From positions 1 through 64,000 of IMG/VR virus record IMGVR_UViG_3300011113_000396: a stretch of DNA of 64,000 nucleotides; one strand, 5' to 3'. The translations under genes were made by a program, and so were the position numbers. Positions 43,301 through 51,837 of the stretch are shown piece after piece. The notes below the pieces were generated by a model. The model saw nothing but the letters and a program-made list of their open reading frames with translations. It made no database searches and had not been told where the DNA came from. Origin of the DNA: a virus. Every line of letters begins with the position of its first letter. Position 1 is the stretch's first letter.

Positions 43301-44738
43301 AATACCCGGTTATTCTGGGTTAGGTGTAACAAATTATGCTGCTTATTATACAACTACTCCAAGGGCAATAACTGGTATTTTTGTAGGTAGTGGAGTTACG
43401 TTAGGGGGAATAACTATTAGTCCCCCAGCAACTGGTTGGCCAGCTTCTGCGACTCTTACTGTAAGAGTAAGTCCAATATTTAAATCATTTATTAATATTA
43501 CAAGTGATGTTGATGTTTTACGGACTAATTCTTATGTTAGAGATACATCATTCTCAACTGCTGCTCAACCAACAACTGGTGGGGGTGGTGGTGGATCGTC
43601 TAGTGGATCCGTAAGCGTATCAGAATCTGTTGTTACTGGTGTCGCTTTCACCTCAACCGAAAACGATTTCTATGCAGGATTCCTCTGTGGTACTACTGCT
43701 TATAATATTATTACAAATAATAGTACTGCTTCGTATTCAGTACTAACCAGTAGCAGCACAGCCTACGCCAACGCCAAGGCTGCGTTTGATGCTGGAACTC
43801 TAACGTCAAACACTTCAACAGACATTGAAATTCATTCTTTACTTAACTATATGGATTACGGTGGAAACATAATTGTTGCCCCAACAATTGATGGATTGTT
43901 AGGAAGCAATTATGAATATGATGTAGTATTTGCTGAAGACAATAAGAGATATGGTGAATTGATGCGTATTGGTTCTGAAAAGAATCATGCAATTGTTATT
44001 GTTGGAACCTCCCTTGAAGAGGATGCAGCCTCATTTGCAGCTCCAGCATATACTAATCTCAATTCAGCAGGGCTTGTTGATGGATTGACCTATATGACAA
44101 CTGCAAATAAGGGTGAATATGTGTTCTCAGTGCTAGGATACAAGAATAGAACCCGTTTCTATGGTTCCGGAACTGATACTGTTCGCCTTTATCTGTCCTC
44201 TGATGTTGCAGGCGCATATGCTCGTTCGTATGTAGAGAATAAATACCACTTATCAAGCTCTGGTTCGATTAGAGGCGGAATCAAAACTTATTCAAATATT
44301 ACTCCAACTATTGTAGATCGTGATCTCTCTGGCTATTACACCAGAGGTATCAACCCAATCTACATTCCAAGCGGTACAAACAGAGCTGCTATTTGGGGAG
44401 ATGCCACTGGTATTACTACAGGAAACGAAGTATATAGAAAGTCGGCTTCAATCTCCAAGAACACTAGCACAATTAAGAGAGAATTCAAGAAGATCTTTGA
44501 AGACTTCCAATTTGAACAAAATAATGCTGGTACAAGAGCACAATTCGTTTCAAGAGCAACTACTGTTCTTGATAAGTTGCAATCTGTTGGTGGCCTTGCT
44601 TCTTACACGTTAATTTGCAATGAAACAAACAATACCCCAACTGTAATTGCACAGAAGAGATTGGTTGTTGACTTGACAATAGTACCTAATAATTCAATCG
44701 AATCTATAGTCTTGAATTTTGTTCTTAATCAAATCTAA
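40356..44738 (+). CDS. 18: Tail sheath protein gp18 with giant N-terminal domain
   Basis: 1,460 residues against 659 in T4. Residues about 1086-1460 align with the two following genes and carry the conserved sheath C-terminus (FKKIFEDFQFEQNNAGTRAQ, LASYTLICNETNNTP, VDLTIVPNNSIESIVLNF). Residues 1 to about 1,074 are an unrecognised beta-rich region full of Gly, Thr, Asn, Phe and Ser, similar in style to the gp15 extension. The two parts are joined by GGGGGGSSSGS (1075-1085), a flexible linker. The N-terminal part is AT-rich; the sheath part has more C-ending codons. It is probably a minor sheath subunit that decorates the tail surface. Confidence 0.85.
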   Translation: MAELTHSHNISGTLIGLTPGSAPLTVGLTFSVDGVSFSSVNFDLRIDVDTFDLSVPYTSIDTFRELNGSSEVLIANNSNGLIVSNTGTTWNHFIGITLYSPQQNIFNAGLANQMLAGDLHYRTRANNFSLKYGAFGQTGSGQIAEVASSTRGETLSFRPFNIVSATNGVAGSTLGLTLQSANIQRYYVGIGTGATFFGIVSLLGCTNGINLNSSNLTSTQISEINADYLDPNISGTDSKFNTLRRIIDNSGTTIFNTSYTEFVVPKHIPTGSYYLMPIPNSFFGLPAFSNDESFTASGQNINLSQTNINITNNISSGLTGVYSLSSGVTHFTTAISTRLPIVSQAFSNVDFADKTFSIFDPITFNLVTSPYGITNNLTGNTFHKLDYGFNNRGTTNYGGALTDNPVSHVPPLFGFIPIGLTIGNTLTVLLDGITFYEKIYNPYNVNFNNTSLAHFYTSESTIQNNKRFIRLINESGDLAAKRNLNHINRAFYRVDFNNHANPWGFTGFTFGQGSTQSQLKVFYGNPANGISFILPINTGSPADFYSLTGQDVFIPIQGTASGSTLTPGASVEIHYQNRPLGYLEKLNLYNASGNFALGITIADNRTFIPKNTTELGYIRKNFDQSNVETFIVPNLNSVGSTGTARISFIRGDGVSFEFGSTPITTPFRTFSPIHTIGNISGLTLIATGVTQSTSPTSFTRFIAPAVDLMRITVNHGLTNLESGIIGRNNIHSRYYMQSNVDNFLTDGSFYRGYLSFILDSVGPENVVNNGISVTNRTLRSFREAALERANNINAINGISLSIPLRNFQGVITEGWPFDTIEGNSSLTQLMNYFNGPPLTEAQLSAVADTFNYPQYDTGFTLMFDQGDSPDETFNNGEWFLANPQSFLRYSSGSTFFPSTAFSFDNTTISFPHYIFYDYRITGVTLSSTSSVQSQQSLTTTITVQDLPHASIFDGLRLSVLNGTSEVFTKNLLYTTSSSNDYRIPGYSGLGVTNYAAYYTTTPRAITGIFVGSGVTLGGITISPPATGWPASATLTVRVSPIFKSFINITSDVDVLRTNSYVRDTSFSTAAQPTTGGGGGGSSSGSVSVSESVVTGVAFTSTENDFYAGFLCGTTAYNIITNNSTASYSVLTSSSTAYANAKAAFDAGTLTSNTSTDIEIHSLLNYMDYGGNIIVAPTIDGLLGSNYEYDVVFAEDNKRYGELMRIGSEKNHAIVIVGTSLEEDAASFAAPAYTNLNSAGLVDGLTYMTTANKGEYVFSVLGYKNRTRFYGSGTDTVRLYLSSDVAGAYARSYVENKYHLSSSGSIRGGIKTYSNITPTIVDRDLSGYYTRGINPIYIPSGTNRAAIWGDATGITTGNEVYRKSASISKNTSTIKREFKKIFEDFQFEQNNAGTRAQFVSRATTVLDKLQSVGGLASYTLICNETNNTPTVIAQKRLVVDLTIVPNNSIESIVLNFVLNQI
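43578..43610 (+). other. Gly/Ser linker between domains of the large sheath protein
   Basis: Encodes six Gly, three Ser, Gly, Ser (residues 1075-1085). It lies exactly where the extra N-terminal region ends and the sheath-homologous region begins, marking the fusion joint. Confidence 0.7.
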
Positions 44739-44744
44739 TAAATA
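44737..44744 (+). promoter_or_regulatory. Late promoter box (AATAAATA), leaderless type
   Basis: AATAAATA followed by GTAT and the ATG at 44749; seven of eight match TATAAATA. No Shine-Dalgarno precedes the start. Confidence 0.5.
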
Positions 44745-44748
44745 GTAT

Positions 44749-45882
44749 ATGCCGATTACCACAACCACACAATCAAACACATTTAACATCACCCCAGTAT
44801 CTGCTACAGATCACTATACTGGGTTTTTGTGTTCCACATCGACATATAATTTATTAGGAACAACTGCTGATTCATTTACGAATCTTGAAACTATTTCAGA
44901 CTCTATTTCTACATTAGCGGGAAGAACAAGCTATACCAGTATTACCACAAATAGTCTAGTTGACAGAGAAATCCATTCAATATTTAATTGCATGGAATAT
45001 GGTGGTAAAATGGTTATTTCTGGGACTACTGCTGGACTAGCCTTATCGTCAGCTAAAATTTCAGAAGTTATAGCCGAGGATACCTCTAGATACAGCGACG
45101 TAATTAGTGTAGCCAAAGCTAGACTGAATTGCAATGCAATTATTGGTTCTGACAGAGATCAGAGTGGGGACTACACCACTCCTGATCAAGCATCAATTAT
45201 ATCCTCAGTATCAACTCAATTGGGGTCTACTGGCACAACAGCAATTTCTTATCTCGCAGCCACAATTATTGGTTATAAGGAAAGGCCAAGATTCTACACA
45301 GGTAGTTCATCCTCTACAAGCGCAATTACAATTTTCCTTGTGTCTGATGCTGCTGGAGCAAATGCTAGAGCGTCAGCACAATCAAAACCATATTTAACCT
45401 CTGCTGGTGTTTATAGAGGAGAACTTTTAAATTATACAAATGTTACCCCTAAGCTCTCGTTTACATCATCAACAACACTAGCCTCAAGAGGAATTAATTA
45501 TTATAATTATCTCCAATCAAAGGGTAAATATTATCTTTGGGGCGATGAAACAGGATTTAGAGATAGCACAAGTGCTAAAAGTTCTTATGGTTTCTCCAAA
45601 GCATTCCTTTATATTAACCGCGAAGTAACTTCCATATTGGATGATTATGTCTTTGAATTTAATGATGCTACCACTAGGTCAGCAATCAAATCAAAGATGC
45701 AGAATATACTTGATCCGATGATTTCAAGCGGTTCTTTGGTAAGTTATACTTTGATTTGCGACGAAACTAATAATCCACAAACAGTAATCAATCAGAGACA
45801 GCTTAAAGTAGATCTAACAATAGTACCAAATCTACCAGTTAAGAGCATTACTTTAAGCTTTAGCATATCTCTGTTATCATGA
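44749..45882 (+). CDS. 18: Tail sheath protein gp18, compact copy
   Basis: 377 residues, about the size of the sheath part of the previous gene and aligning with it end to end. Shared features are DHYTGFLCSTSTYNLL near the N-terminus, VDREIHSIFNCMEYGGKMVI, YLAATIIGYKERPRFYTG and the C-terminal SYTLICDETNNPQTV with VDLTIVPNLPVKSITLSF. It lacks the protruding outer domains of T4 gp18, so it resembles a minimal sheath. It is probably the main contractile subunit, with its own late-type box and C-rich codons. It overlaps the next gene by four bases. Confidence 0.85.
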   Translation: MPITTTTQSNTFNITPVSATDHYTGFLCSTSTYNLLGTTADSFTNLETISDSISTLAGRTSYTSITTNSLVDREIHSIFNCMEYGGKMVISGTTAGLALSSAKISEVIAEDTSRYSDVISVAKARLNCNAIIGSDRDQSGDYTTPDQASIISSVSTQLGSTGTTAISYLAATIIGYKERPRFYTGSSSSTSAITIFLVSDAAGANARASAQSKPYLTSAGVYRGELLNYTNVTPKLSFTSSTTLASRGINYYNYLQSKGKYYLWGDETGFRDSTSAKSSYGFSKAFLYINREVTSILDDYVFEFNDATTRSAIKSKMQNILDPMISSGSLVSYTLICDETNNPQTVINQRQLKVDLTIVPNLPVKSITLSFSISLLS

Positions 45883-47291
45883 ACATAGTTAACTACGGAC
45901 AAACTACAGTACCAAGCGATTTTAAAATTCTCGCTTTTGTATCTCCATTAACGCAAAGTGTTTTGTCCGGAATAACTACTTCAAGTCTTGGGTCTGATCA
46001 ATTAACATATGTAGAGTCGTTAGAAGATTTTGTAGATACTTTATTTGGTTATACTGCTATAACTTTTCAAGCTGGATCAGGAGCAACTGCTGAGAAAATA
46101 ACGGATGTGGAGTTACATGGCATAATGACGATGCTTGAATATGGAGCATCTGTATATGTTATGAATACTACTGGTTTAACAGAATCAGGTGCATATACAA
46201 CAAAAAATATTCAAAGCGTTATTAACTCGACAGGTGCAGGGTGCATTGTTAACAATGTATTTGATGGATTGACTGGTTCTGGGTTTACTGGAATACAAGA
46301 TACTCCAATAATAATTCAAAATACAGATTTTGAACAAAGATTATTAAATTATTTTATCACAGAAGTTAATGATCCCGGAAATACAGCTGGAACCCCCTTT
46401 ACATATAACGATCAGCTGGGCGAAATATATGCCAATTTTCAAGATGACATTCAGCCATCTGATACATTTACAGAATTATTTCCTTCATTAGGTAAGTTTG
46501 CTTATGATACATTTCCATCGGCAGTTTATGGAACTTCAGAATATAATAATTTTATCGTATCCAACGGAAAATTAATCGATCAAAATATTATAGAGCTTTT
46601 GGGTATTAAGATAAGAAATAGATGTATCAATCCAGAGACAAACCCAGAATCTACAAGTGAACTTTGGACTAAAATTCCGGTTCCGATGGTTTATGATCTA
46701 GCTGGTCAGTTTTCAAGGCTTAATTTAGCCGGAACTCCATGGAGCAGCACATCAAATTTCTTGGTAGGTCCATTGCTTAATATTGTTCAAGACGATGGTG
46801 AATATGTTTTGCCGTTTTCGGATAGCAATTCAGTGGCTGAGTTTAAAAATACCATCACCGGACTTATCAATAATAGAATAAATTATGCAACTTTCTATAG
46901 TTTTGACGGAATTTATGGTTGCTATTTCTTAAGTGATCTGACTTGCGAATCTCAAACTGATAATTCGGCTCCATTTACGCTGGCTCAAAGCGAAAAAAGC
47001 GTTTATTTTGTAAACATTACAAAGTATATTAAAACTAAAATTTCATCAATTTGTGAAAATTATGTGTTTGAACTAAACAATGAGATAACTCGTTTACAGT
47101 TAACATCTGAAATATTAACCTTCATGAATGGATTGCTGTCTGACGGAGCTATTAATAACTTTAATATTGTTGCGGATGATACAAATAACACATTTGAAGA
47201 TCGTATAAATAGAAGGTTGAGGGTAGATGTATCCTATACAACTAATCCAACAAATGATTTTGTGGAGCAATCAATAATTATCATACCTTAA
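45879..47291 (+). CDS. Tail sheath-like protein, divergent third copy
   Basis: 470 residues. It has the same framework as the two preceding genes: FKILAFVSPLTQSVLSG, TDVELHGIMTMLEYGASVYV and the C-terminal ICENYVFELNNEITRLQLTS, then FNIVADDTNNTFEDRINRRL and RVDVSYT. It carries an insert of about 100 residues in the middle and is clearly more diverged. It may be a specialised ring at one end of the sheath, or an alternative subunit. AT-rich codons suggest lower expression. Confidence 0.8.
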   Translation: MNIVNYGQTTVPSDFKILAFVSPLTQSVLSGITTSSLGSDQLTYVESLEDFVDTLFGYTAITFQAGSGATAEKITDVELHGIMTMLEYGASVYVMNTTGLTESGAYTTKNIQSVINSTGAGCIVNNVFDGLTGSGFTGIQDTPIIIQNTDFEQRLLNYFITEVNDPGNTAGTPFTYNDQLGEIYANFQDDIQPSDTFTELFPSLGKFAYDTFPSAVYGTSEYNNFIVSNGKLIDQNIIELLGIKIRNRCINPETNPESTSELWTKIPVPMVYDLAGQFSRLNLAGTPWSSTSNFLVGPLLNIVQDDGEYVLPFSDSNSVAEFKNTITGLINNRINYATFYSFDGIYGCYFLSDLTCESQTDNSAPFTLAQSEKSVYFVNITKYIKTKISSICENYVFELNNEITRLQLTSEILTFMNGLLSDGAINNFNIVADDTNNTFEDRINRRLRVDVSYTTNPTNDFVEQSIIIIP

Positions 47292-47299
47292 AATACATA
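47292..47299 (+). promoter_or_regulatory. Late promoter-like box (AATACATA) upstream of tube gene
   Basis: AATACATA lies 19 bases before the ATG at 47319, leaving a short leader with GGGTAGAAAACG. Two mismatches to TATAAATA. Confidence 0.3.
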
Positions 47300-47318
47300 G
47301 ATAATAGGGTAGAAAACG

Positions 47319-47852
47319 ATGAGCAACGCAAATTCACTAAGTTATTTTAAACAAAAATTCAACGGTGGTACTCGCCAAAATCGATTTGAGGTTGAGGGAC
47401 AATGGCCGAATATTTCGGAAAATCCCAAAACATGCTTTCATATTGTTTCTGCAAGTATGCCACAGTCAGATGTTGGCATAATTCAAATTCCTTACAGAGG
47501 AAGAGTTTTAAATATAGCTGGAGATAGAGAATATGAAGCTTGGAACTTAGTGATTTATGATGACACAGGTACTAATTCTTTATGGAAAGCATTTACAAGT
47601 TGGTCTAACATAATTAATAAAATTTCTGGAAATACCATAAATCCTCAAAATGTAAATTTTAGAAATGTAAAAACTAATTGGAAAGTAAGACAACTTAATA
47701 CAACTAACAATGGAACTATTCGTGAACTTGAGTTGTTGGGTTGTTGGCCAGCTTCTGTAGGAGCTTTAAATTTCAATGCTTCAAATGTTAATCCTGTTGT
47801 TTTTAATGTAACTATGAATTACGATCAATTTAGGATAACAAAATACTCATGA
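47319..47852 (+). CDS. 19: Tail tube protein gp19, copy 1
   Basis: 177 residues (T4: 163). FNGGTRQNRFEVEGQWPN, CFHIVSASMPQSDVGIIQIP and YRGRVLNIAGDREYEAWNLV are gp19 signatures (N-R-(F/Y)-x-V...P-x-S...(I/V)-P-Y-(R/K)-G-R). VIYDDTGTNSLWKAFTSWSN matches the outer helix. The gene is followed by a paralogue with a four-base ATGA overlap. It forms the DNA conduit inside the sheath. Confidence 0.88.
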   Translation: MSNANSLSYFKQKFNGGTRQNRFEVEGQWPNISENPKTCFHIVSASMPQSDVGIIQIPYRGRVLNIAGDREYEAWNLVIYDDTGTNSLWKAFTSWSNIINKISGNTINPQNVNFRNVKTNWKVRQLNTTNNGTIRELELLGCWPASVGALNFNASNVNPVVFNVTMNYDQFRITKYS

Positions 47853-48424
47853 GCTGCGATAGCAAAATTTCAACTTTCAGAGATGCATTCGCATCATTCC
47901 CAAGAGGAAACAGATATTCCATTTCAGGTCAAATTCCCAATTCAAATAATGGATGGGGTAATGATAATACTGGTGGATTTCATATTCATGCTTTGGCATT
48001 GAATGTTCCTCCAGCAAATCTTACAACTCTTCGATACAATTATAGAGGTAGAACCCTCAAAAATCCCGGAGATAGACTATTTCCATTTTGGAATGTCACT
48101 ATTTTGGACGATACAGGGACTGATACCGTGTGGGAAGCGTTCCACAAATGGAGTAACAGTATCAATGATCATGATTCAAATTTAAGAACTACCTCCGCTT
48201 CAAGCTATGATTCTTATAAGCAGAATGGATGGATAGTTAAGCAATTAGGTCTCAACGGAGATACGATTAAAAGCGTAACTCTTGACGGTTGCTTTCCTTA
48301 CATTGTTGGACCAATTGAGCTTGATATGAATCAAAAAAATACCGTTTGTCAATTTAGCATGGTAATAGCATACGATAGCGTGGTTGATGTGTTTACAAAA
48401 GACGGAACAATTAATATTAATTAA
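47849..48424 (+). CDS. 19: Tail tube protein gp19, copy 2
   Basis: 191 residues, aligning along its length with the previous protein: FPRGNRYSISGQIPN, FHIHALALNVPPANL, YNYRGRTLKNPGDRLFPFWN and VTILDDTGTDTVWEAFHKWS. It has a two-cysteine N-terminal region (MSCDSKI) and a slightly longer variable loop. Tandem duplication of gp19 next to a triplicated gp18 suggests different tube types or a mixed tube. The stop lies 11 bases before gp20. Confidence 0.85.
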   Translation: MSCDSKISTFRDAFASFPRGNRYSISGQIPNSNNGWGNDNTGGFHIHALALNVPPANLTTLRYNYRGRTLKNPGDRLFPFWNVTILDDTGTDTVWEAFHKWSNSINDHDSNLRTTSASSYDSYKQNGWIVKQLGLNGDTIKSVTLDGCFPYIVGPIELDMNQKNTVCQFSMVIAYDSVVDVFTKDGTININ

Positions 48425-48435
48425 TAGGATTTATT

Positions 48436-49977
48436 ATGGCACTATCTGATATTTTAGGTTTTAGTTTTGGTAAGAAGAAAGGCAAAGAGGTTGAAGGTGA
48501 TCAGTCGATTGCTTCCCCGATGCCACCAGAAGATTATGATGGCAGTTATCTAGTAGAAACTGGTGGGGTTTATGGTACTTACATTGACTTCACTGGTAAT
48601 GCGAGAGATGATGGTGCATTTATTGCCCAATATAGAAACATGTCTCTCTACCCAGAAGTTGATACGGCAATTGATGAAATTGTAAATGAGACTATCGTAT
48701 TAGGAACAGATCGTAAACCTATTAAATTACAGCTTGATAAGCTTAATCTTTCAGATAGCATCAAATCAAAGATTCACAAAGAATTCGATCACCTTTTAAA
48801 GATTTTAGATTTCAAAGGCAAGTGCTATGAAATTTTTCGTAGATGGTATATCGATGGAAAAATTTATTATTACATTGAAATCGATAACGATAATCCACAA
48901 CAAGGTATAAGAAAGCTTATACCACTTGATCCAATCAAAATCAAGAAGATCAAGAATCTAAAGAAAAATCAAAAACGAGTTGGTTCTGCTATAGTTCCTC
49001 TTATTCAGGAAGTAGAGGAATATTATCTTTATACAGATACTAACAAAGATTCTTTGATATCAACAGGACCAACAGGCCTTAGATTATCTACGGATTCTAT
49101 TTGCTATGCCCACTCTGGTTTAGTTGACATGAACACCAAGAGAGTTGTCGGCTACCTACAAAAGGCAATTCGAACAATGAACATGTTGCGTCAGCTAGAA
49201 GACGCAATCGTTGTTTATAGAATTTCACGCGCACCAGAACGTCGTATCTTTTATATCGATGTCGGTAATTTGCCAAAGCAAAAGGCAGAACAATATGTCC
49301 GTGAATTGATGAATAGATATCGCAATCGAATGATCTACAATCAGGCCACTGGTGAAATCAAGGATGACCGTAATCATATGGCCATGCTTGAAGATTACTG
49401 GATGCCAAGAAGAGAGGGTGGTAGAGGCACGGAAATCTCTACCCTTGATGGCGGTCAGAACCTCGGTGAAATGACCGATGTTGAATATTTTAAGCGTAAA
49501 CTATATCAATCATTAAATATTCCTGCATCAAGATTAGCTGGCGACAACCAGTTTAACATGGGTCGATCTGCTGAAATCACAAGAGATGAAGTAAAATTCT
49601 TCAAGTTCATCGAAAGAATCCGTTTACGCTTCTCGGTTCTATTCTTGAATTTACTAAAGGTACAGTTGGTTCTCAAAGGAATTATTACTGTAGAAGATTG
49701 GGATGACATGTATTCTGATATTGAGTTTGAATTCAATACAGATTCATATTTTAATGATATCAAGGATGCAGAAGTTCTTGCTAGCAGATTGGATCTTGTA
49801 GCAGCCGCCGAGCAATACATTGGTAAATATTTTTCTACCGATTACATTCGTAAAAATATTTTGAAGCAATCTGATGAAGAAATTGAACTCATAAATACTC
49901 AGATGCAGTTTGATATTTTGAAGATGCAACAAGCTGCGGCAGCTCAACAACAGCAAATGCAACAGGAGCAACAATGA
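48436..49977 (+). CDS. 20: Portal protein gp20
   Basis: 513 residues (T4: 524). The region YRNMSLYPEVDTAIDEIVNE is the hallmark of the gp20 clade. KAIRTMNMLRQLEDAIVVYR, RISRAPERRIFYIDVGNLPK and NHMAMLEDYWMPRREGGRGT with EISTLDGGQNLGEM cover the crown, wing and stem as in T4-like portals. Twelve copies form the vertex through which DNA is packaged. The Gln-rich C-terminus (AAAAQQQQMQQEQQ) is unusual for its purity. It overlaps the next gene by four bases. Confidence 0.95.
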   Translation: MALSDILGFSFGKKKGKEVEGDQSIASPMPPEDYDGSYLVETGGVYGTYIDFTGNARDDGAFIAQYRNMSLYPEVDTAIDEIVNETIVLGTDRKPIKLQLDKLNLSDSIKSKIHKEFDHLLKILDFKGKCYEIFRRWYIDGKIYYYIEIDNDNPQQGIRKLIPLDPIKIKKIKNLKKNQKRVGSAIVPLIQEVEEYYLYTDTNKDSLISTGPTGLRLSTDSICYAHSGLVDMNTKRVVGYLQKAIRTMNMLRQLEDAIVVYRISRAPERRIFYIDVGNLPKQKAEQYVRELMNRYRNRMIYNQATGEIKDDRNHMAMLEDYWMPRREGGRGTEISTLDGGQNLGEMTDVEYFKRKLYQSLNIPASRLAGDNQFNMGRSAEITRDEVKFFKFIERIRLRFSVLFLNLLKVQLVLKGIITVEDWDDMYSDIEFEFNTDSYFNDIKDAEVLASRLDLVAAAEQYIGKYFSTDYIRKNILKQSDEEIELINTQMQFDILKMQQAAAAQQQQMQQEQQ

Positions 49978-50375
49978 AGCATAGACTAAAAAAGATTGTT
50001 TTTGAGTCCTTGGACAAGAACAAACTCCAATTTAATATTAAAAATGAGCTTTCTTTTAGAGTTAGCCAATTAATAAACGAAAAAATGCTTTTTGAGCAGA
50101 ACAGAATGCTACAAAAATGCACTCCAAAAGTTTCGACCGATTCTATGGTTAGATTTGTTTCTGTAATTAAGGAATCCCTACAATCCAAATATCCTATAGA
50201 CATTAAATTAAACAACGGCGAAAATATAACTATTAATAGCAAAGAAGGGCAGAAGTTGGCTATTTTGTTTGATAATCTAAATGAAAATAACCGTGTCAAA
50301 ATGACTTCTTCGCTATTTGAGAATAGCAAAAACTACAAAAATATTTTAGATTTCAGCAAAAATATAAGGAAATAA
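49974..50375 (+). CDS. Prohead core protein candidate (gp67/gp68 position)
   Basis: 133 residues, basic and helical with a C-terminal region of short helices. The N-terminus MKHRLKKIVFE resembles the capsid-targeting/cleavage type. It occupies the T4 position between gp20 and gp21 where gene 67 and 68 core proteins lie. T4 gp68 is 141 residues. Sequence similarity is not obvious by eye, so the call rests on synteny and composition. Confidence 0.5.
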   Translation: MKHRLKKIVFESLDKNKLQFNIKNELSFRVSQLINEKMLFEQNRMLQKCTPKVSTDSMVRFVSVIKESLQSKYPIDIKLNNGENITINSKEGQKLAILFDNLNENNRVKMTSSLFENSKNYKNILDFSKNIRK

Positions 50376-50376
50376 A

Positions 50377-50685
50377 ATGTCATCAAAGAAAATTTTCAAA
50401 CAAATCCTTGAAGAGAATGTAGTCGGAGCTAGAAACTCCGTCCGTGAAATGCTTTATTCTAAGCTAAAACAAAGACTCAATGAAAAGTATATTGAAGTAT
50501 CAAGAACATATTTCAATGAAGGTAAAATGGAAGATGTTGATGGCGATGGTCAGGTCGGTAATGATACCGAAGACGCTATTGCTACCAAGTTCATGAAGAT
50601 GGGAATGCCTCAAGATAAAGCAGTTGCAAAGGCAAAGAGCATAACTGCTAAAAAGGGCAGCAAAGATAAGAAGAACAAAAAATGA
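50377..50685 (+). CDS. Prohead core protein candidate with calcium-loop motif
   Basis: 102 residues. The N-terminus MSSKKIFKQILEE is the capsid-targeting type. Residues about 52-64, EDVDGDGQVGNDTED, form a D-x-D-G-D-G calcium-loop motif of the EF-hand/dockerin kind; similar motifs appear in core proteins of T4-like marine phages. The Lys-rich C-terminus (AKKGSKDKKNKK) fits DNA or scaffold contact. It overlaps gp21 by four bases. Likely scaffold core (gp67-like) processed by gp21. Confidence 0.55.
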   Translation: MSSKKIFKQILEENVVGARNSVREMLYSKLKQRLNEKYIEVSRTYFNEGKMEDVDGDGQVGNDTEDAIATKFMKMGMPQDKAVAKAKSITAKKGSKDKKNKK

Positions 50686-51329
50686 AGTTAATCACCGAAA
50701 CAATTGAAAATGTTCGTGTAATAACTGAAAGCGTCGATGGAAATAACAAGAATTATTTCATCGAAGGTATCTTCATGCAAGCTGATACCAAGAATAGAAA
50801 TGGTAGAACTTACCCCAAGCCTATTCTTATGAATGAAGTTAGACGTTATATCAACGAACATGTCAATAATAAGAGAGCCTTCGGTGAACTAAACCATCCA
50901 ACTGGTCCTTCTGTCAATCTAGACAGAGTCTCACATCTTATCACAGAACTCCACGAACGTGGAAATGATGTTTATGGTAAGGCTAAAATTCTTGATACCC
51001 CAACCGGAAAAATTGTTAAGAGTCTTTTAGGAGAAGGCGTTCAGCTTGGAGTTTCTTCAAGAGGAATGGGTTCTCTAAAGAAGACCAAAGAAGGTGTCAA
51101 TCAAGTACAAGAAGACTTCATGCTTGCTGCGGTTGACATTGTAGCAGATCCTTCTGCTCCACATGCGTTTGTCAACGGCATAATGGAAGGTAAAGAATGG
51201 GTATGGAGTAATGGTGTTCTTAAAGAACAGACCATCTCCAACTATAAGAAAGAAATTCTAAAGACTCCAAGCAAGCAACTTCAAGAAAAAGTTCTTAAGA
51301 CATTTGAACACTTTTTAAGAAATCTATGA
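50682..51329 (+). CDS. 21: Prohead protease gp21
   Basis: 215 residues (T4: 212). It is a serine protease of the herpesvirus assemblin-like fold. His72 in FGELNHPTG and Ser125/126 in LGVSSRGMGS are the catalytic pair of the gp21 family; the opening ETIENVRVITESVDGNNKNY and GIFMQADTKNRNGRTYPK also match. It cleaves scaffold, capsid and internal proteins after (L/I)-x-E, the site predicted in several leader sequences of this genome. Confidence 0.92.
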   Translation: MKLITETIENVRVITESVDGNNKNYFIEGIFMQADTKNRNGRTYPKPILMNEVRRYINEHVNNKRAFGELNHPTGPSVNLDRVSHLITELHERGNDVYGKAKILDTPTGKIVKSLLGEGVQLGVSSRGMGSLKKTKEGVNQVQEDFMLAAVDIVADPSAPHAFVNGIMEGKEWVWSNGVLKEQTISNYKKEILKTPSKQLQEKVLKTFEHFLRNL

Positions 51330-51817
51330 ATTACTTAGAGCAAACATATTTAAAACAAATCAATCAACTTCAAGAAGAGTTGAATGTTTTAAAACATCAA
51401 GAAAAAACATTGTCTGAACAATCTACATTTGAATCACAAGCAGATGTAGAAACTTATGCAAAAACTGCACTCGATTCTTTAAGTCCAGAAAACTTAGTTC
51501 GTGATGCCGCAAGTGCATTAGTAGGATCAATGGCAGTTAAAAATGTATTAGGTCAAGTAAATTTAAAGCAAATTCTTCAAAAAAATATGCAAGATTTTAT
51601 GAGAGGAACTTTAGAATATAGTTTAGGCGATATTGGAAATTCGCTCGCAAATACTTTAGTCAACGCTGCTGGTAGGAATCCTTTCCAACTTGCTAAGGCA
51701 ATTAGCGTGACTCGTTACAATCCATATGCAATTTTTGATCCCACAGAAAGAAATGATGGTACGCGAAGAGCTAATCCACAAAATATAGATTCATTGTTAG
51801 CTAATGAATCAGATTAA
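51326..51817 (+). CDS. Hypothetical protein between gp21 and gp22
   Basis: 163 residues. N-terminal coiled coil (MNYLEQTYLKQINQLQEELN), then a hydrophobic/amphipathic region with SALVGSMAVKNVLGQVN and a C-terminal SVTRYNPYAIFDPTE segment. It overlaps gp21 by four bases. It lies in the prohead assembly block, so it is probably a core or assembly factor, but no family is recognised. Confidence 0.45.
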   Translation: MNYLEQTYLKQINQLQEELNVLKHQEKTLSEQSTFESQADVETYAKTALDSLSPENLVRDAASALVGSMAVKNVLGQVNLKQILQKNMQDFMRGTLEYSLGDIGNSLANTLVNAAGRNPFQLAKAISVTRYNPYAIFDPTERNDGTRRANPQNIDSLLANESD

Positions 51818-51823
51818 TAAATA
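51816..51823 (+). promoter_or_regulatory. Late promoter box (AATAAATA) of gp22
   Basis: AATAAATA, 14 bases before the gp22 ATG. The predicted start at about 51829 leaves a short leader carrying AGGAGA. Seven of eight match the T4 consensus. Confidence 0.5.
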
Positions 51824-51837
51824 ATTTAGGAGAAAAT

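Noticed and set aside
49889-50329. 146-codon leftward open frame
   Set aside because: Antisense to gp20 and the prohead core gene; nothing else is transcribed leftward in this region.
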